Source: Omphiscola glabra (Eukaryota; Mollusca; Gastropoda; Lymnaeidae). From it: 64,000 nucleotides of DNA. Shown piece by piece: positions 12,531 through 25,885 of this stretch. The translations under genes and the position numbers were made by a program. Position 1 is the first letter of the stretch, and each line of letters starts with the position of its first letter. The stretch lies in contig OZ024806.1 in the NCBI GenBank assembly GCA_964017045.1, positions 6,282,488 to 6,346,487 on the forward strand, read 5' to 3'. The notes below the pieces were generated by a model. It was not told the origin of the DNA. It made no database searches and saw only the letters and a program-made list of their open reading frames with translations.

Positions 12531-13145
12531 TAATATCGTTTGTGATTGATTACGTATGACGATCGGTTTCCGAAAATTAGCATTATTATGGGTTAATTTT
12601 TCACTATCGCTTGCATGTCAGTGCCTTTGACATCTGATGTGCCGTGGCCATCTCATGTGCTTTTGACATGTGCCTCTTCTATTCTCTTGTCTTTCTTTTC
12701 ATCACAAGACCTCTTCAATTCCCTCGGTCAATTCAGTTTGGATGGGCACCGTGGGAACATGGAACACTACGTGTTTAAAAAAGAAAAATAAATTACAAAA
12801 AAGAACAACAACCCTCTCCTATCATTGATGTAATCCAGAGTTAATCAGGAGTCACTGTGACAACCCAGAAGAGCTGCGCTGTCGGAGCCTGGAAAAGAAC
12901 TTTTTGAGAAACTTGTTTGACATTGTGGGATTCGGAACATTTTCGACTTCATGGAATATGCCTGAAAAGAAAGAAGACAACTTTCGTTTTATAAAGATGA
13001 AATCTTACACACTAGATTCAAATGATAATTTTAACATAGGGTCAAACTACAAGACTAACAAACGCATCATTTAATCATTTCTGGGGGTTACGCCCCTGAT
13101 TTGCTTTTAAATGTTTGGAGATGGACGTTGTTAATTTAAATATTG
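12531..13145. other. No gene recognised
   Basis: Mixed-composition spacer with no supportable coding exon. Confidence 0.4.
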
Positions 13146-14370
13146 ATATAACAGGATGTGGACTATATAACAGGATGTGAACTATATAACAGGATGTGGA
13201 CTATATAACAGGATGTGAACTATATAACAGGATGTGGACTATATGACAGGATGTGGACTATATGACAGGATGTGGACTATATAACAGGATGTGGACTATA
13301 TAACAGGATGTGAACTATATAACAGGATGTGAACTATATAACAGGATGTGGACTATATAACAGGATGTGAACTATATAACAGGATGTGGACTATATGACA
13401 GGATGTGGACTATATAACAGGATGTGGACTATATAACAGGATGTGGACTATATAACAGGATGTGGACTATATAACAGGATGTGGACTATATAACAGGATG
13501 TGGACTATATAACAGGATGTGAACTATATAACAGGATGTGAACTATATAACAGGATGTGAACTATATAACAGGATGTGGACTATATGATACGATGTGGAC
13601 TATATAACAGGATGTGGACTATATAACAGGATGTGGACTATATGACAGGATGTGAACTATATAACAGGATGTGGACTATATAACAGGATGTGGACTATAT
13701 GACATGATGTGAACTATATAACAGGATGTGAACTATATGACAGGGTGTGAACTATATAACAGGATGTGGACTATATGACACGATGTGGACTATATGACAA
13801 GATGTGGACTACATGACAAGATGTGGACTATATGACAGGATGTGATCTATATAACAGGATGTGGACTATATAACAGGATGTGGACTATATGACAGGATGT
13901 GAACTATATAACAGGATGTGAACTATATAACAGGATGTGGACTATATGACACGATGTGGACTATATGACAAGATGTGGACTACATGACAAGATGTGGACT
14001 ATATGACAAGATGTGGACTACATGACAAGATGTGGACTACATGACAAGATGTGGACTGTATGACAAGATGTGGAATAAATGACATAATGTGGACTATATG
14101 ACAGGATGTGGACTATATGACATGATGTGAACTAAATGACAGGATGTGGACTATAGGAAAGGATGTGGTCCTTAGGACAATGTGTGGGCCATATAACAGG
14201 TTGTGGACCAAACTGCAAGAGGTTTTTTAAATGACAGGATGTAGATCACATGACAGGATTTGGATCCCATGACAGTATGTAGACCATATGAGAGGATGTG
14301 GATCACATGACAGGATGTGGATCACAGGACAGGATTTAGACCATATGAGATGATGTTGACATTATGAGAT
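13146..14370. repeat. 19-bp minisatellite, about 60 copies
   Basis: The unit is ACAGGATGTGGACTATATA. Variants (GAACT, ATATG, ACACG, ACAAG) occur in local blocks. The 3' third, from about 14,090, degenerates progressively into GATCACATGACAGGATG-like copies, which suggests growth from the left. Confidence 0.95.
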
Positions 14371-15246
14371 TTGAATACAGTGTAAACTTCTTATTAAGGG
14401 ATTATTTGGATCCTTAACAATGGGGTCTTGGTAAATAGTGGGGTCACGATAAAAAGGGGGTGGTGTTAAATAGTGGGCTCGTGTTAATGGGAGATTGAAC
14501 ACAATTCAACACACACAAATATTATGTTACTTTTTATGTAGGAAGATTTCATTTTTAAAGCGTTTTTTAAACATATACTATCTTGTGGTTAGTGATCTAT
14601 GTTGTGTTGATGTTGTACTAGTTAAAGTGGATATTTAAAATCCTTTATATTACTTGTGTGTGTTAAAGGCAAAACCTTAATGCGGCTAATTGACCCACTT
14701 GACGTCAACCTATCGAGCTAAAACTTCCCTCATAGACTTGTAGCCAATGCTATTAATTTTCAGCTTCACCTCCAACCCCCAAAAAGTCAGTTTTTCTGCT
14801 TTTAAAAAGGAATGTAAAGGAAATATGACGCCACTGATTTCATGAAAGAAATTTCCCGATAACTGTGCTTGTTTGTTGTGTAATATTTTCTTTAGTTTTC
14901 TGAAATAGTTGTTGAAATAATTCTGCGGTGTAAAAACGGGTGTGACATTAAAATATTTATATTAAATAAATTAATCTAAAATGTATATAAAGGATTTATA
15001 AGAAAACGTCTGTAGGGGTTATTTAGTGTAATGTCTTTTACAAGAATATGTGTATACTTGTTACCCCGCATATAGGCAAAGGTAACATTGTTAGGGGGGG
15101 GGGGGTGAATGTACGACATAATGAGGGACATGGAAGGACCACGTTTTATACTAATTCACGTGTAAGTGGGGTGCATTAAGGCTGGGCTACACTATATAAA
15201 CATGTAATAAAATGATCCAGTAACTATAAATAACAAATGATGTAGA
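14371..15246. other. No gene; dispersed repeat copy at about 14,660-14,960
   Basis: TTGACCCACTT...CTATCGAGCTAAAACTT, a following TTTCAG block and GATAACTGTGCTTG...TGAAATAGTTG parallel the segment at about 55,600-55,900 in the same order. The family is unidentified. Confidence 0.45.
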
Positions 15247-15247
15247 G

Positions 15248-15335
15248 CACAACATACGGCCCGCCTTACATTTTGAGCTGTGCGGGCCTGCACAACATAC
15301 GGCCCGCCTTACATTTTGAGATGTGCGGGCCTGGT
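15248..15335. repeat. 43-bp GC-richer direct repeat, 2 copies
   Basis: CACAACATACGGCCCGCCTT occurs at 15,248 and 15,291. The neighbouring stretch 15,400-15,640 holds a looser ~30-bp repeat with AAGGTTGATAAAGACGGTAC. Confidence 0.75.
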
Positions 15336-15640
15336 GTAGAGCATAGTATGTTTTGGAAAACAAACGTCAGGAGGCAAGATGCGGATGTAACAGATAACAA
15401 GGTGTAATATGGACTAGGTTGATTGGATGCACTGCTATGGGGACAATGTTGACAGGGTTGATACAGAGCTATAGGGAAAATGTTGATAACGTCAATAAAG
15501 TGCTTTAATGACAAGGTTGATAAAGACGGTACAGTGCTTTAATGACAAGGTTGATTAAGACGGTACAGTTCTTTAAGACAAGATTGATACAGTGTTAGCG
15601 ATAAGGTTGATAAAGAGGGTACAGTGCTACAGGGAACAAT

Positions 15641-16994
15641 TGTTGATATAATGTTAGGGACTGTGTTTCAGGTTGACCATTCAAACACAAATTCATGCTT
15701 ATAGTTGATTACACCCACCTGATTGTTTGGGTGACCCAACTGATTGTTTGGGTGACTTTATGGTGGGTTGTATCGATTCTCTGATTTATATAAACTTTTC
15801 ATCTTGTGTCCTTAAATATTTGAATAACGTGAACTTCTTCCATTGATTCATTGATTCCATCATGATATCCGTGAGTAACGTGAAATTCTTCTATTGATTC
15901 CATCATGATGTCCGAGAAACAGGATCACATTTAATACAAGCATGACAAGTAGGAAAAAACACACTTATCCTGGACTTACGACACTGGCTACTACTTCGAA
16001 CTTACGTAAGGCGAGATCTAAGTTGTACCGTAAAAAAGCTTTTGTTTTTAAAGCATCATATTCTTATAGCGTTACGACCCGAATAATGTGTACTAGAAAT
16101 CTGACTTTTGAGGCAATCTCTCCCCATGGTTATTGATCTTTACCCAAAAGACATTTCCTCATTGAACACTTCATGTCAGTTTTAATCAGATTGTCACGGC
16201 AAGAAGTACTCTCTGGCGGTATTTTCATCACACATTATTCTCATCAACGCTCTAAGCTGTAATTAATAATAGCTGACCTATTAGCAGTACGGCGTTTTGC
16301 CATTTCTACTAGTTCGGAGATATTATTTCTAATTTTGCACTGACATTGGACATTTATTAATTAATTAACCAGACGTCTTTGCACTCTATGTTTTCAACTT
16401 ACCATCAGATGGATTTTGTCTTCTCCATTTTCCCACTTCCCAACCTATATGGTTAACTTCGTTAAGTATCCTGATTTTTCCCCACTTCCAGGATGATTAG
16501 TTTAAATATCCCCAAGGTTAATCAAATATAATTAAAATATTGATACTCAGTTTCCATGTATTTAATTTCTTATATTTACATATTTCCAAAATGTTTTTGT
16601 TAGGTTAAAATCTTATTTTTTAAAGTTATTAGACATAAATTCTTTTACTTCCTGTAATCTTGGTTTTAAGAAACCCAACTTCCGGCAATAACATTAATAG
16701 TGGACACATAAGCTGTTGGACTACTTTCTATTTCTTGTTATTTCTTCATTTGTCCTGCCTGATGAGGAAGGCTCTTAGCCTTAACGTTCTTCTTTGATTG
16801 TCCTGTCTTCCTGTTTCAAGCCTCCACATACATTGTTTTGCTATTTCCTTCACTCAGCTTGAACGCAGTCATTAATTTGATGTCCTTTTTGAAAATGAGC
16901 AAAAATTTAAAATCTTGAAGTAGATTATTGACAGGTTTGGTCAACGCCGACTTTTCATTTCTTAGTAAAACACTTTAACCCTTTCATTAGAAAC
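15641..16994. other. No gene seen
   Basis: About 1.3 kb of AT-rich sequence with short open frames only. No domain, RNA gene or element was recognised. Confidence 0.45.
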
Positions 16995-17235
16995 ACCCGT
17001 GACAATCTTATAATATTATTAACTGATATTCTTATTATATTATTGTATGATACTCTTATAATATAATTGTATAATACTCTTATAATATAATTGTATGATA
17101 CTCTTATAATTTAATTTATGATATTATTATAATATTATTGTATGATTCTCGTATAAAATTATTGTATGATACTCTTATTATATTATTGTATAATACTATT
17201 ATAATATAATTGTATGATTATGATACTCTAATAAT
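16995..17235. repeat. ~23-bp AT-rich tandem repeat
   Basis: The core is TGTATGATACTCTTATAATA, about 10 imperfect copies. Confidence 0.8.
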
Positions 17236-17261
17236 TTTTATTGTGGTGAAACATTAGATTG

Positions 17262-17672
17262 TTGAATCTTAAGAGTGGTGAGACTTAAGAGTGGTGAGAC
17301 TTAAGACTGGTGAGGCTTAAGAGTGGTGACACCTACGATTGGTCAGACTTAAGAGTGGTGCACCTAAGATTGGTCAGACTTAACATTGGTAACACTTACG
17401 ATTGGTCAGACTTAAGAGTGGTGACACCTAAGATTGGTCAGACTTAAGAGTGGTGACACCTAAGATTGGTCAGACTTAAGAGTGGTGACTCCTAAGATTG
17501 GTCAGACTTAAGAGTGGTGACACCTAAGATTGGTCAGACTTAAGAGTGGTGACACCTAAGATTGGTCAGACTTAAGAGTGGTGACACCTAAGATTGGTCA
17601 GACTTAAGAGTGGTGACACCTAAGATTGGTCAGACTTAAGAGTGGTGACACTTACGAATGGTCAGACTTAAG
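17262..17672. repeat. 32-bp tandem repeat, about 12 copies
   Basis: The unit is made of CCTAAGATTGGTCAGACTTA and AGAGTGGTGACA. The left end is more divergent. Confidence 0.9.
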
Positions 17673-18377
17673 AGTCTCCACTGCCACTATTATCCACTCG
17701 CGTGCAAAGCCCGGTTGACGGTTCAGAAAAGAAATGACCATACAATGTTTTGTAAGCCCATATGCGCCTTGTCAATGGTATGTCGATTTATTTTCACTTT
17801 GTTCCTTTTCTTCCTTGCACAAGAGGACGAATATATTATTGATAGTCGAACACAAAACAAAGACTACAAGGGTACAAAGTAATACAAGTTTTTTGTTAAA
17901 GTAATTACCTCCATTTTTATGTAATGATTATATCAAAATATGACGCCATGACATGATGGATCGATCGTTTGGAAGAAGTCAACGAAAATGATGGAAATTA
18001 TTCGGTGGTGAATTATTTCAGCGCATCCATTTTTATTGAGTTTGTCATTTGCCTGTTGCCCCACCGATAAGACAGGGCAAGCTTTCCGTCACCACTTGAG
18101 AAAACTAGAAATTCTGTGTACTTTTCTCTGAGGTTTGCTGACAAGTGTGTGTGTGGGGGGTGGATCAAGGATCAAGGTTTGATAATGTGATGGTCAGTGC
18201 TTGTCCAGAATATCATTTGGACTGAGTCAGTGTGTTTCTTCGTTCCAGGTACGGAGTCCAGGTATTTTGAGACAATACCTGGTGGGTCCAAGTATAATTA
18301 TCGGTTTTGAGTTAAGTGAGCAAGAAGAAATTACAAGAAATTAGATTTTGCTTTGTAGGCTTCCTTTTGTTTTTTTA
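17673..18377. other. No gene seen
   Basis: Spacer with one 74-codon open frame lacking recognisable features. Confidence 0.4.
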
Positions 18378-18636
18378 ACGGACATCCCAATGATTTTTAC
18401 CGACATCCCAAGGATTTTTACGGACATCCCAAGGATTTTTACGGACATCCCAAGGATTTTTACGGACATCCCAAGGATTTTTACGGACATCCCTAGGATT
18501 TTTACGGACATCCCAAGGATTTCTACGGACATCCCAAGGATTTTAACGGACATCCCAAGGATTTTTACGGACATCCCAAGGATTTTTACGGACATCCCAA
18601 GGATTTTTACGGACATCCCAAGGATTTTTACGGACA
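18378..18636. repeat. 21-bp tandem repeat, 12-13 copies
   Basis: The unit is ACGGACATCCCAAGGATTTTT. It is open in several frames because its length is a multiple of three. Confidence 0.9.
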
Positions 18637-18961
18637 AGACCATTTAGGTCAACTATGTATGGACTGTTGTCAACCCTCGTCCCGTCACTGTTTTGTCTCA
18701 AACCATTTTGGTGTGTACCATATTTTCTGCTATCCACTAACCACAAGCCATTTTATTCACGAACAATCTGTACCAATTCTAACGTATTTGACATATAGCT
18801 AAGGCATCAGCCATGTCTACTTGTGGCACATGACATATATCTAAGTATGAGATAAGTAATCAGACATCTTTACTTGTGCCACAAGACATACAGATAGGCA
18901 TAAAAAATGTCTACTTGTACTACATAATTTAAGAGCTTATTTATTAAATATTCGGAATGTT

Positions 18962-19255
18962 AGTGTCTTCGCAATGGGGCTGTCAGTAACATTACCACAC
19001 AGGATATGTCACATGTGGGGCTGTCAGTGACATTAACACACAGGGTATGTCACATATGGGGCTGTCAGTGACATTACCACATAGGGTATGTCACATATGG
19101 GGCTGTCAGTGACATTACCACAGAAAATATATCACAGATCGGGCTGCCCGGACATTACCATAAAAAGTATGTAACATGTAGGGCTTTCAGTGACATTACC
19201 ACAAAAGTATTTCACAGATGGGGCTTTCAGTGACATTACCACATAAAGTATGTCA
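18962..19255. repeat. ~41-bp tandem repeat, about 7 copies
   Basis: The unit contains GGGGCTGTCAGTGACATTAC and CACATAGGGTATGTCACAT. Copies become more divergent to the right. Confidence 0.85.
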
Positions 19256-19394
19256 CAGGTCGAACTCTTTCAAGAAATTTTATTACAAAACCATTAATCG
19301 AAAGAAAAAAATAAACAAAATTTAAATTAAAATAAGCAAGAGTTGTTAGTAAACAGCATAGATACTTTATGTCCACAATTACTTCATTAAAAGT

Positions 19395-19690
19395 AAATAT
19401 CTCCAATAAGATGAACAAGTTCTCTGCATTCTCTCCAATAAGATGAACACGTTCTCTGCAATCTCTCCAATAAGATGAACAAGTTCTCTGCAATCTCTCC
19501 AATAAGATGAACAAGTTCTCTGCAATCCCTCCAATAAGATGAACAAGTTCTCTGCAATCTCTCCAATAAGATGAACAAGTCCTCTGCGATCCCTCCAATA
19601 AGATGAACAAGTTCTCCGCAATCCCTCCAATAAGATGAACAAGTTCTCTGCAATCTCTCCAATAATATGAACAAGTTCTCTACCATTGCT
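19395..19690. repeat. 32-bp tandem repeat, 9 copies
   Basis: The unit is made of AACAAGTTCTCTGCAATCTC and TCCAATAAGATG. Confidence 0.9.
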
Positions 19691-19744
19691 GATCATAATT
19701 TAATTAAAAATGTTCGAGGTTAACATTAGTTTTAAAATTTTTGT

Positions 19745-19915
19745 TATATCGATACAATAGAACCACTTCACAATAGTACAACAAATAAAACCACTTCATA
19801 ATAGTATTATTAATATAACACAAATAAAGCCACTTCACAATAGTACAACATATAAAGCCACTTCATAATAATAATAGTATGAAATAATTAAAAACCACTT
19901 CACAATAGGGACTAG
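19745..19915. repeat. ~30-60-bp AT-rich tandem repeat
   Basis: Repeated phrase CCACTTCACAATAGTACAAC, about 5 uneven copies. Confidence 0.75.
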
Positions 19916-20810
19916 ACAAGTTTTACTTTTACCCCAACATACACAAGTCAGAATATCTGAGAACCGTTGAAGCCCCCCCCTCTTCCTCCCACATTCAACA
20001 GATAACGAAATCTTACTTCTCAAGACTAGCCACTCCCCAATTCAACACCCCCATCCCCGTTTTGTGCCCGTACGGCAGCAAACAGTCGGTACGGGGGCCT
20101 CTTGCGTCAAATATCACAACACCAGAAATCGTATACCAGTGACAAGCCCGGGGCCGCGTTGTGGCTGAGTTGGAGCAGTCATGTAGCCGAATCCAAACAA
20201 ATGAGCAAAGACAAAATGTCAAAGCTTCCTGACATCTTACAATTAGTGCGCCAAAGAGGAGATAATGAAGGGCTTTGGGGGCGGGAGGGGGGTTGTCTCA
20301 AGGAGGGAAAGAGACGACCTCCGTTACCAACCACCTCATTTAACCATCATCCAAGTCGCATGGTTTGCGCTAAATACAATTAGGGCGACTTTCTGGTCGT
20401 ATATGTTAATGTTCAGGCGTTAAAATACTTAACTCAAATAGAGGATCAAATATTAACAACTTTATTATTTTAAGGTATTACATTATTACATTGGGGGGGG
20501 GGGGGGGCTCAGCAATCCAGTGGAAGTGTTTTCAAACATTTCAGTTTAAAAAATTAAACTTATCATAACATTTTGTTTAAATATCTCTTACGTTCGAAGG
20601 TAGTAGCAGTCAAAAACAGACATTGGGCTAAACTATTTGTAAACATTTAACAGACATGAAGTAGGGCTAAACAAAAGATTTCAGCTGACCTACACAAGTA
20701 GCAGTTCTAGGGGATTTTTAACTGAATCCTCCCACATCCTACCACACACCCACATCGTAACCATATCAAAAACGCCAGCATTAAGATTTTCTCTTGAATC
20801 GTTCTTCCCC
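19916..20810. other. No gene; unassigned GC-richer block 20,040-20,200
   Basis: The GC-richer block contains TGGCTGAGTTGG followed about 30 bases later by GCCGAATCC. This could be a decayed tRNA-derived promoter of a SINE but is too weak to call. A run of about 14 G lies near 20,493-20,507. Confidence 0.3.
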
Positions 20811-21372
20811 ACTTTAGCACCAAATATATTTAATGTCCCCAAACACTTTAGCACCAAATATACTTAATGTCCCCAAACACTTTAGCACCAAATATACTTA
20901 ATGTCCCCAAACACTTTAGCCCCAAATATACTTAATGTCCCCAAACACTTTAGCACCAAATATACTTAATGTCCCCAAACACTTTAGCACCTAATATACT
21001 TAATGTCCCCAAACACTTTAGCACCTAATATACTTAATGTCACAAACAATTTAGCATATAATAGAGTTAATGTCCCCAAACACTTTAGCACCTAATATAC
21101 TTAATGTCACAAACAATTTAGCATATAATAAAGTTAATGTCCCCAAACACTTTAGCACCTAATAGAGTTAATGTCCCCAAACACTTTAGCACCTAATATA
21201 CTTAATGTCCCCAAACACTTTAGCACCTAATATACTTAATGTCCCCAAACACTTTAGCACCTAATATACTTAATGTCCCCAAACACTTTAGCACCTAATA
21301 TACTTAATGTCCCCAAACACTTTAGCACCTAATATACTTAATGTCTCCAAACACTTTAGCACCTAATATACT
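20811..21372. repeat. 34-bp satellite, left part
   Basis: The unit is made of ACACTTTAGCACCTAATATA and CTTAATGTCCCCAA. The array is interrupted by the GC-rich element that follows and resumes at 22,128. Confidence 0.95.
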
Positions 21373-22127
21373 AACTAACTTACTTAAGAAAATCAGCAGA
21401 CCATCGAGCCAAGGCTCATAAGGTCTTCCCCAGCACACCTCCACCGCCCCCAACTGGCATTCAACCACTCCCCCAGTGGTCTCTATTCCAGTCAGGCCGC
21501 GAAGCGGCATGCCGAGGGCTCTCCGCCCCTGAGATGGCCCCACCCACCCTTCCATTCGATTGACTATGCGGGTGAGGCCGCATCAGAGAAGGGACGCCTG
21601 GCCAGCCGGGGTGATGCTTACACAGCAACCGGGCCGGACTTCCTTGGGCTGGGGTGGATACAATTTACGTCTCTAAAGCCCCCCCTTCCCACCCCGGGGG
21701 GACTCGTAGGTGTTAACAGACGCCCTCTAATAGGGTTTACGTGGTTTTCTGCGGAATTACTAATTCACACCGCAGCTGGGAAATGAAAAAAAAAAGAGAG
21801 GTTGCCTAGGAGCAGTACCCTCAAGTCTGCATATTTGGAATCATCGGCTAGGGTCGCCACACGCCTTCGCCTCATATCCATGCGGCAACTGTAATCATAT
21901 CCCAACCTGTTTCTACGTTATTTTCGACTGCACTTGGTAGGAAACCATGCAGCCGTGCTCGATCTAACGCAGTTTCCGTGCGTTACCTTTGCCTTTCGGC
22001 GCGGGTCCCCTACACGGTGATCATGTCCCCCGGGTAACGTTTCAGGGGGTTCGTGGCAAACGCCTCTTTATCGACATGCCATTTATGGGACGGACATGCC
22101 GACTAGAGCCCCGGGGGGGGGGGGGGC
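21373..22127 (-). mobile_element. GC-rich retroposon-like insertion within the 34-bp satellite
   Basis: About 755 bp of GC-rich sequence lies inside the AT-rich array and has no copy of the unit. Read on the minus strand it begins after a run of about 13 C and ends with a simple TAAG/TTAG-type tail (CTTAAGTAAGTTAGTTAG), as expected of a non-LTR retroposon. CACCTAATATACT is present on both sides, but since it is part of the satellite unit it is ambiguous as a target duplication. No protein domain was recognised, so it could be a long SINE or the 3' untranslated part of a LINE. Confidence 0.6.
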
Positions 22128-23345
22128 ACCTAATATACTTAATGTCCCCAAACACTTTAGCATCTAATAGAGTTAATGTCCCCAAACACTTTAGCACCTA
22201 ATAGAGTTAATGTTTCCAAACACTTTAGCACCTAATATACTTAATGTCCCCAAACACTTTAGCACCTAATATACTTAATGTCCCCAAACACTTTAGCACC
22301 TAATATACTTAATGTCACAAACAATTTAGCATATAATAGAGTTAATGTCCCCAAACACTTTAGCACCTAATATACTTAATGTCACAAACAATTTAGCATA
22401 TAATAGAGTTAATGTCCCCAAACACTTTAGCACCTAATATACTTAATGTCCCCAAACACTTTAGCACCTAATATACTTAATGTCACAAACAATTTAGCAT
22501 ATAATAGAGTTAATGTCCCCAAACACTTTAGCACCTAATATACTTAATGTCACAAACAATTTAGCATATAATAAAGTTAATGTCCCCAAACACTTTAGCA
22601 CCTAATAGAGTTAATGTCCCCAAACACTTTAGCACCTAATATACTTAATGTCCCCAAACACTTTAGCACCTAATATACTTAATGTCCCCAAACACTTTAG
22701 CACCTAATATACTTAATGTCCCCAAACACTTTAGCACCTAATAGAGTTAATGTCCCCAAACACTTTAGCACCTAATATACTTAATGACCCCAAACACTTT
22801 AGCACCTAATATACTTAATGTCCCCAAACACTTTAGCACCTAATATACTTAATGTCTCCAAACACTTTAGCAACTAATAGAGTTAATATCCCCGACCACT
22901 TTAGCACCTAATAGAGTTAATATCCCCAAACACTTTAGCACCTAATAGAGTTAATGTCTCCAAACACTTTAGCACCTAATAGAGTTAATATCACCAAACA
23001 CTTTAGTACCAAATAGAGTTAATGTCACCAAACACTTTAGCACCTAGTAGAGTTAACGTCCCCAAACACTTTAGCACCTAAAGGAGTTGATGTCCTCAAC
23101 CACTTTAGCACCTAATAGAGTTAATGTCCCCAACCACTTTAGCACCTAATAGAGTTAATGTCCCCAACCACTTTAGCACCTAATTGAGTTAATGTCCCCA
23201 AACACTTTAGCACCTTAAGGAGTTAATGTCCACAACCACTTTAGCCGCTAATATAGTTAATGTCCACAACCACTTTAGCACATAAAGGAGTTAATTTCCC
23301 CAACCACTTTAGCACATAAAGGAGTTAATGTCCCCAACCACCTTA
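22128..23345. repeat. 34-bp satellite, right part
   Basis: Same unit as at 20,811-21,372, with blocks of higher-order alternation (AATATACTT versus AATAGAGTT, CACAAACAATTTAGCATATA variants). Units diverge steadily towards the right end. Confidence 0.95.
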
Positions 23346-25572
23346 GCGGAAAAGCTACACAAAACAAAATGTCGACATGCTGCATGTCGAGCATGGATAT
23401 CGACTTGTTATTATTGCGCATCGTGCGTTGTGTTTTATGGTGCGTGGTGCGTCTTGAGTGTTAGTTTTGATGAGCGATCTTGTAGTTGTAGCCACGAGGA
23501 GTGCGACGTATCGAACACTGCGTTACAGCTACACCATGATCATTAATATTTATTATGGCTACATTTACTAATCCGCTTCCACTGCGGTTTAATGGAAAAA
23601 AAGAAGAGTGCTGTAGATTATAAGTAGACGTTAATTAGATGATTAGGTTTTGGTAAAATAAAAGTTAATTAGATGATTCGGTATTGGTAAATCAAAGTTA
23701 ATTAGTCGCTGAGGTATTGGTTGAATAAAAGCTAATTAGATGCGTATCATCGTAGTAACTATGTTTTTAAGCCTAAGACTACGCCACAACCTAAGACTAC
23801 GGCACTACGACGAGTCTAACAAAACTACGGTTTCGGGAGCTTTTCGTTCGTTTGATTTAATTTTATTTAAAAAATAAATCATTGTTTTTGTTTTCAGTAA
23901 AAAGTTACCGAATTTTTTTGTGTTCACACCGAAAGCAATCGAATAAGAATGACAGTAATTTCTTTACACAACTTGTATTTTGATTACAAACCTGCCCCCC
24001 TCCTCCCAATTGGCCAAACTACTCTTTGGAGCTTGAAACTACGTTTTTGAGAGCTGAAAACTACGCTGACACTAACCCAGGGGTAAACAGGTCTGCTTAT
24101 GCCATTTGTTACTTCCTTAATGACTTAATGTCAATTGTCAACCTGATAAGAGAGACGAAACTATGATTAAAATATTCTTTTGTCTAGAGTTCTAAAATGC
24201 CTTAACTCGGCCATGACGATTTTTGATGCATCGCGTTACTCCAAGTTAGCATAGCGACAACAAGTTCATGTGTCTCCACGCCCCTGCCCCATTTGGGGGG
24301 TGTGAGGTGCGGCACCCGCATTGTCATGACAGGACTTGACGTCACAACGCTTCCCGTGATTACTGTCAAATAATCTAAGAGAAAGACCGATTATGCCGGA
24401 GATTGACGGAAGGCATGCTTCTCCGAGGTGTTGAATCCCAGGTACATTAAAAGTGGGATATGGAGTGCTGTTAAGGGGGTGGGTGTTTTGTCACAAACCC
24501 CCCCCCCACCCCACCCTAGTTGCTACCTTGACGGTATGATGGAGTGTCGCAACTCGCAGCAGAAAGTTCCTGCTGAATCAGAGCATATCAAACCTATTCA
24601 TTGTTGTTCCCCCGTCCCCCCGCCCTAGAAGCGATGACGTAGCAGGAGATGTAGAGACTTTGAAGGCGTGACTATATAATAATGTTAGTGTCATAATGCC
24701 ATGAACAATTTAATTCCTTCCTTGGAGTCATAGTGTTTGACTGCATGCATAGCTTTTGACTGCAGTCATTGCTTTGTATCTTTCAGTCTTTTTTTTGCCA
24801 CCACTCTCTACACACAATTTTCATAATTTGTCGCGTTCTCTCTTCGCCTTTGTTTCGTTTTCTTTTGCCTGTCTGTCTTGATCCACCAATGAAAATGTAT
24901 TTGAGAAAACTTTAGATAATTCTTTGAAAGCCTATTCTGAGAAAGATATTATGTTCTCTGTGTTAAAACTCAGGCCAAACTTGACATAACATTACAATTA
25001 TAATTACACACCGCCTTGTATGTTTGCAGTTTGTTTGGTTCGAATTATACTATTATTGATATAATATGTTTAACGTAAACAGTTCTGAAACTCACATATA
25101 TAAGCTCTATTACATATAACATTATAAAGTATTCTATTATTTTGTTTTACCAGTTATTAGAAAATGCTTTGAAATAGATGTATTTTTTTATATTTTGACT
25201 ATCTGTTTAATTGTGTATGTCTTTCCCTTCATCTGATATTTAACATGTTGTCAACACTTACACAACCTGATGTAACAAAGAGTTTTATCAACCTACACCA
25301 CACTCAATTTTAAAAAAAATGTTTTTCACAGGCTTCCAATTAAAAATTTTTACACAGGAAATTTTGTCAGTGTCGAAGCCCTTCTGCTTTTAACACATTT
25401 TTTACGGTTCTCACATTCAGAATATTTTTTAATAAGAATAATAAAATCCTGATATTTTTATTCTAATTCCCCAACACACCAAATGTTTTCATTTCTTTTT
25501 CTTTAATTTTCGTATTTTTTCAATGTTCTTTTTTACGGATTAAAATAATGTTAACAACGCAAAAATGTACAT
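23346..25572. other. No gene seen
   Basis: About 2.2 kb with scattered poly-C runs and AT-rich stretches. Open frames are short and lack recognisable domains. Confidence 0.45.
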
Positions 25573-25885
25573 GGTCAATAGTTTGTCAAAGATGTTTATA
25601 CTTGACAGGTCAATGGTTTGTCAAAGATGTTTATACTTGAATGGTCAATGGTTTGTCAAAGATGTTTATACTTGACAGGTCAATGGTTTGTCAAAGATGT
25701 TTATACTTGAATGGTCAATGGTTTGTCAAAGATGTTTATACTTGACAGGTCAATGGTTTGTCAAAGATGTTTATACTTGAATGGTCAATGGTTTGTCAAA
25801 GATGTTTATACTTGAATGGTCAATGGTTTGTCAAAGATGTTTATAGTTGACAGGTCAATCGTTTGTCAAAGATGTTCATACTTGA
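25573..25885. repeat. ~30-35-bp tandem repeat with paired variants
   Basis: The unit contains GTCAATGGTTTGTCAAAGAT and GTTTATACTTGA, followed alternately by CAG or ATG. It ends where the CR1-like LINE begins. Confidence 0.9.

Noticed and set aside
20145..20195. Possible tRNA-like A and B boxes (TGGCTGAGTTGG, GCCGAATCC)
   Set aside because: The B box is incomplete, no cloverleaf can be drawn and no tail or target duplication was seen.
20811..23345. Regular direct repeats that could look like a CRISPR array
   Set aside because: Units are contiguous with no unique spacers, and the context is eukaryotic.
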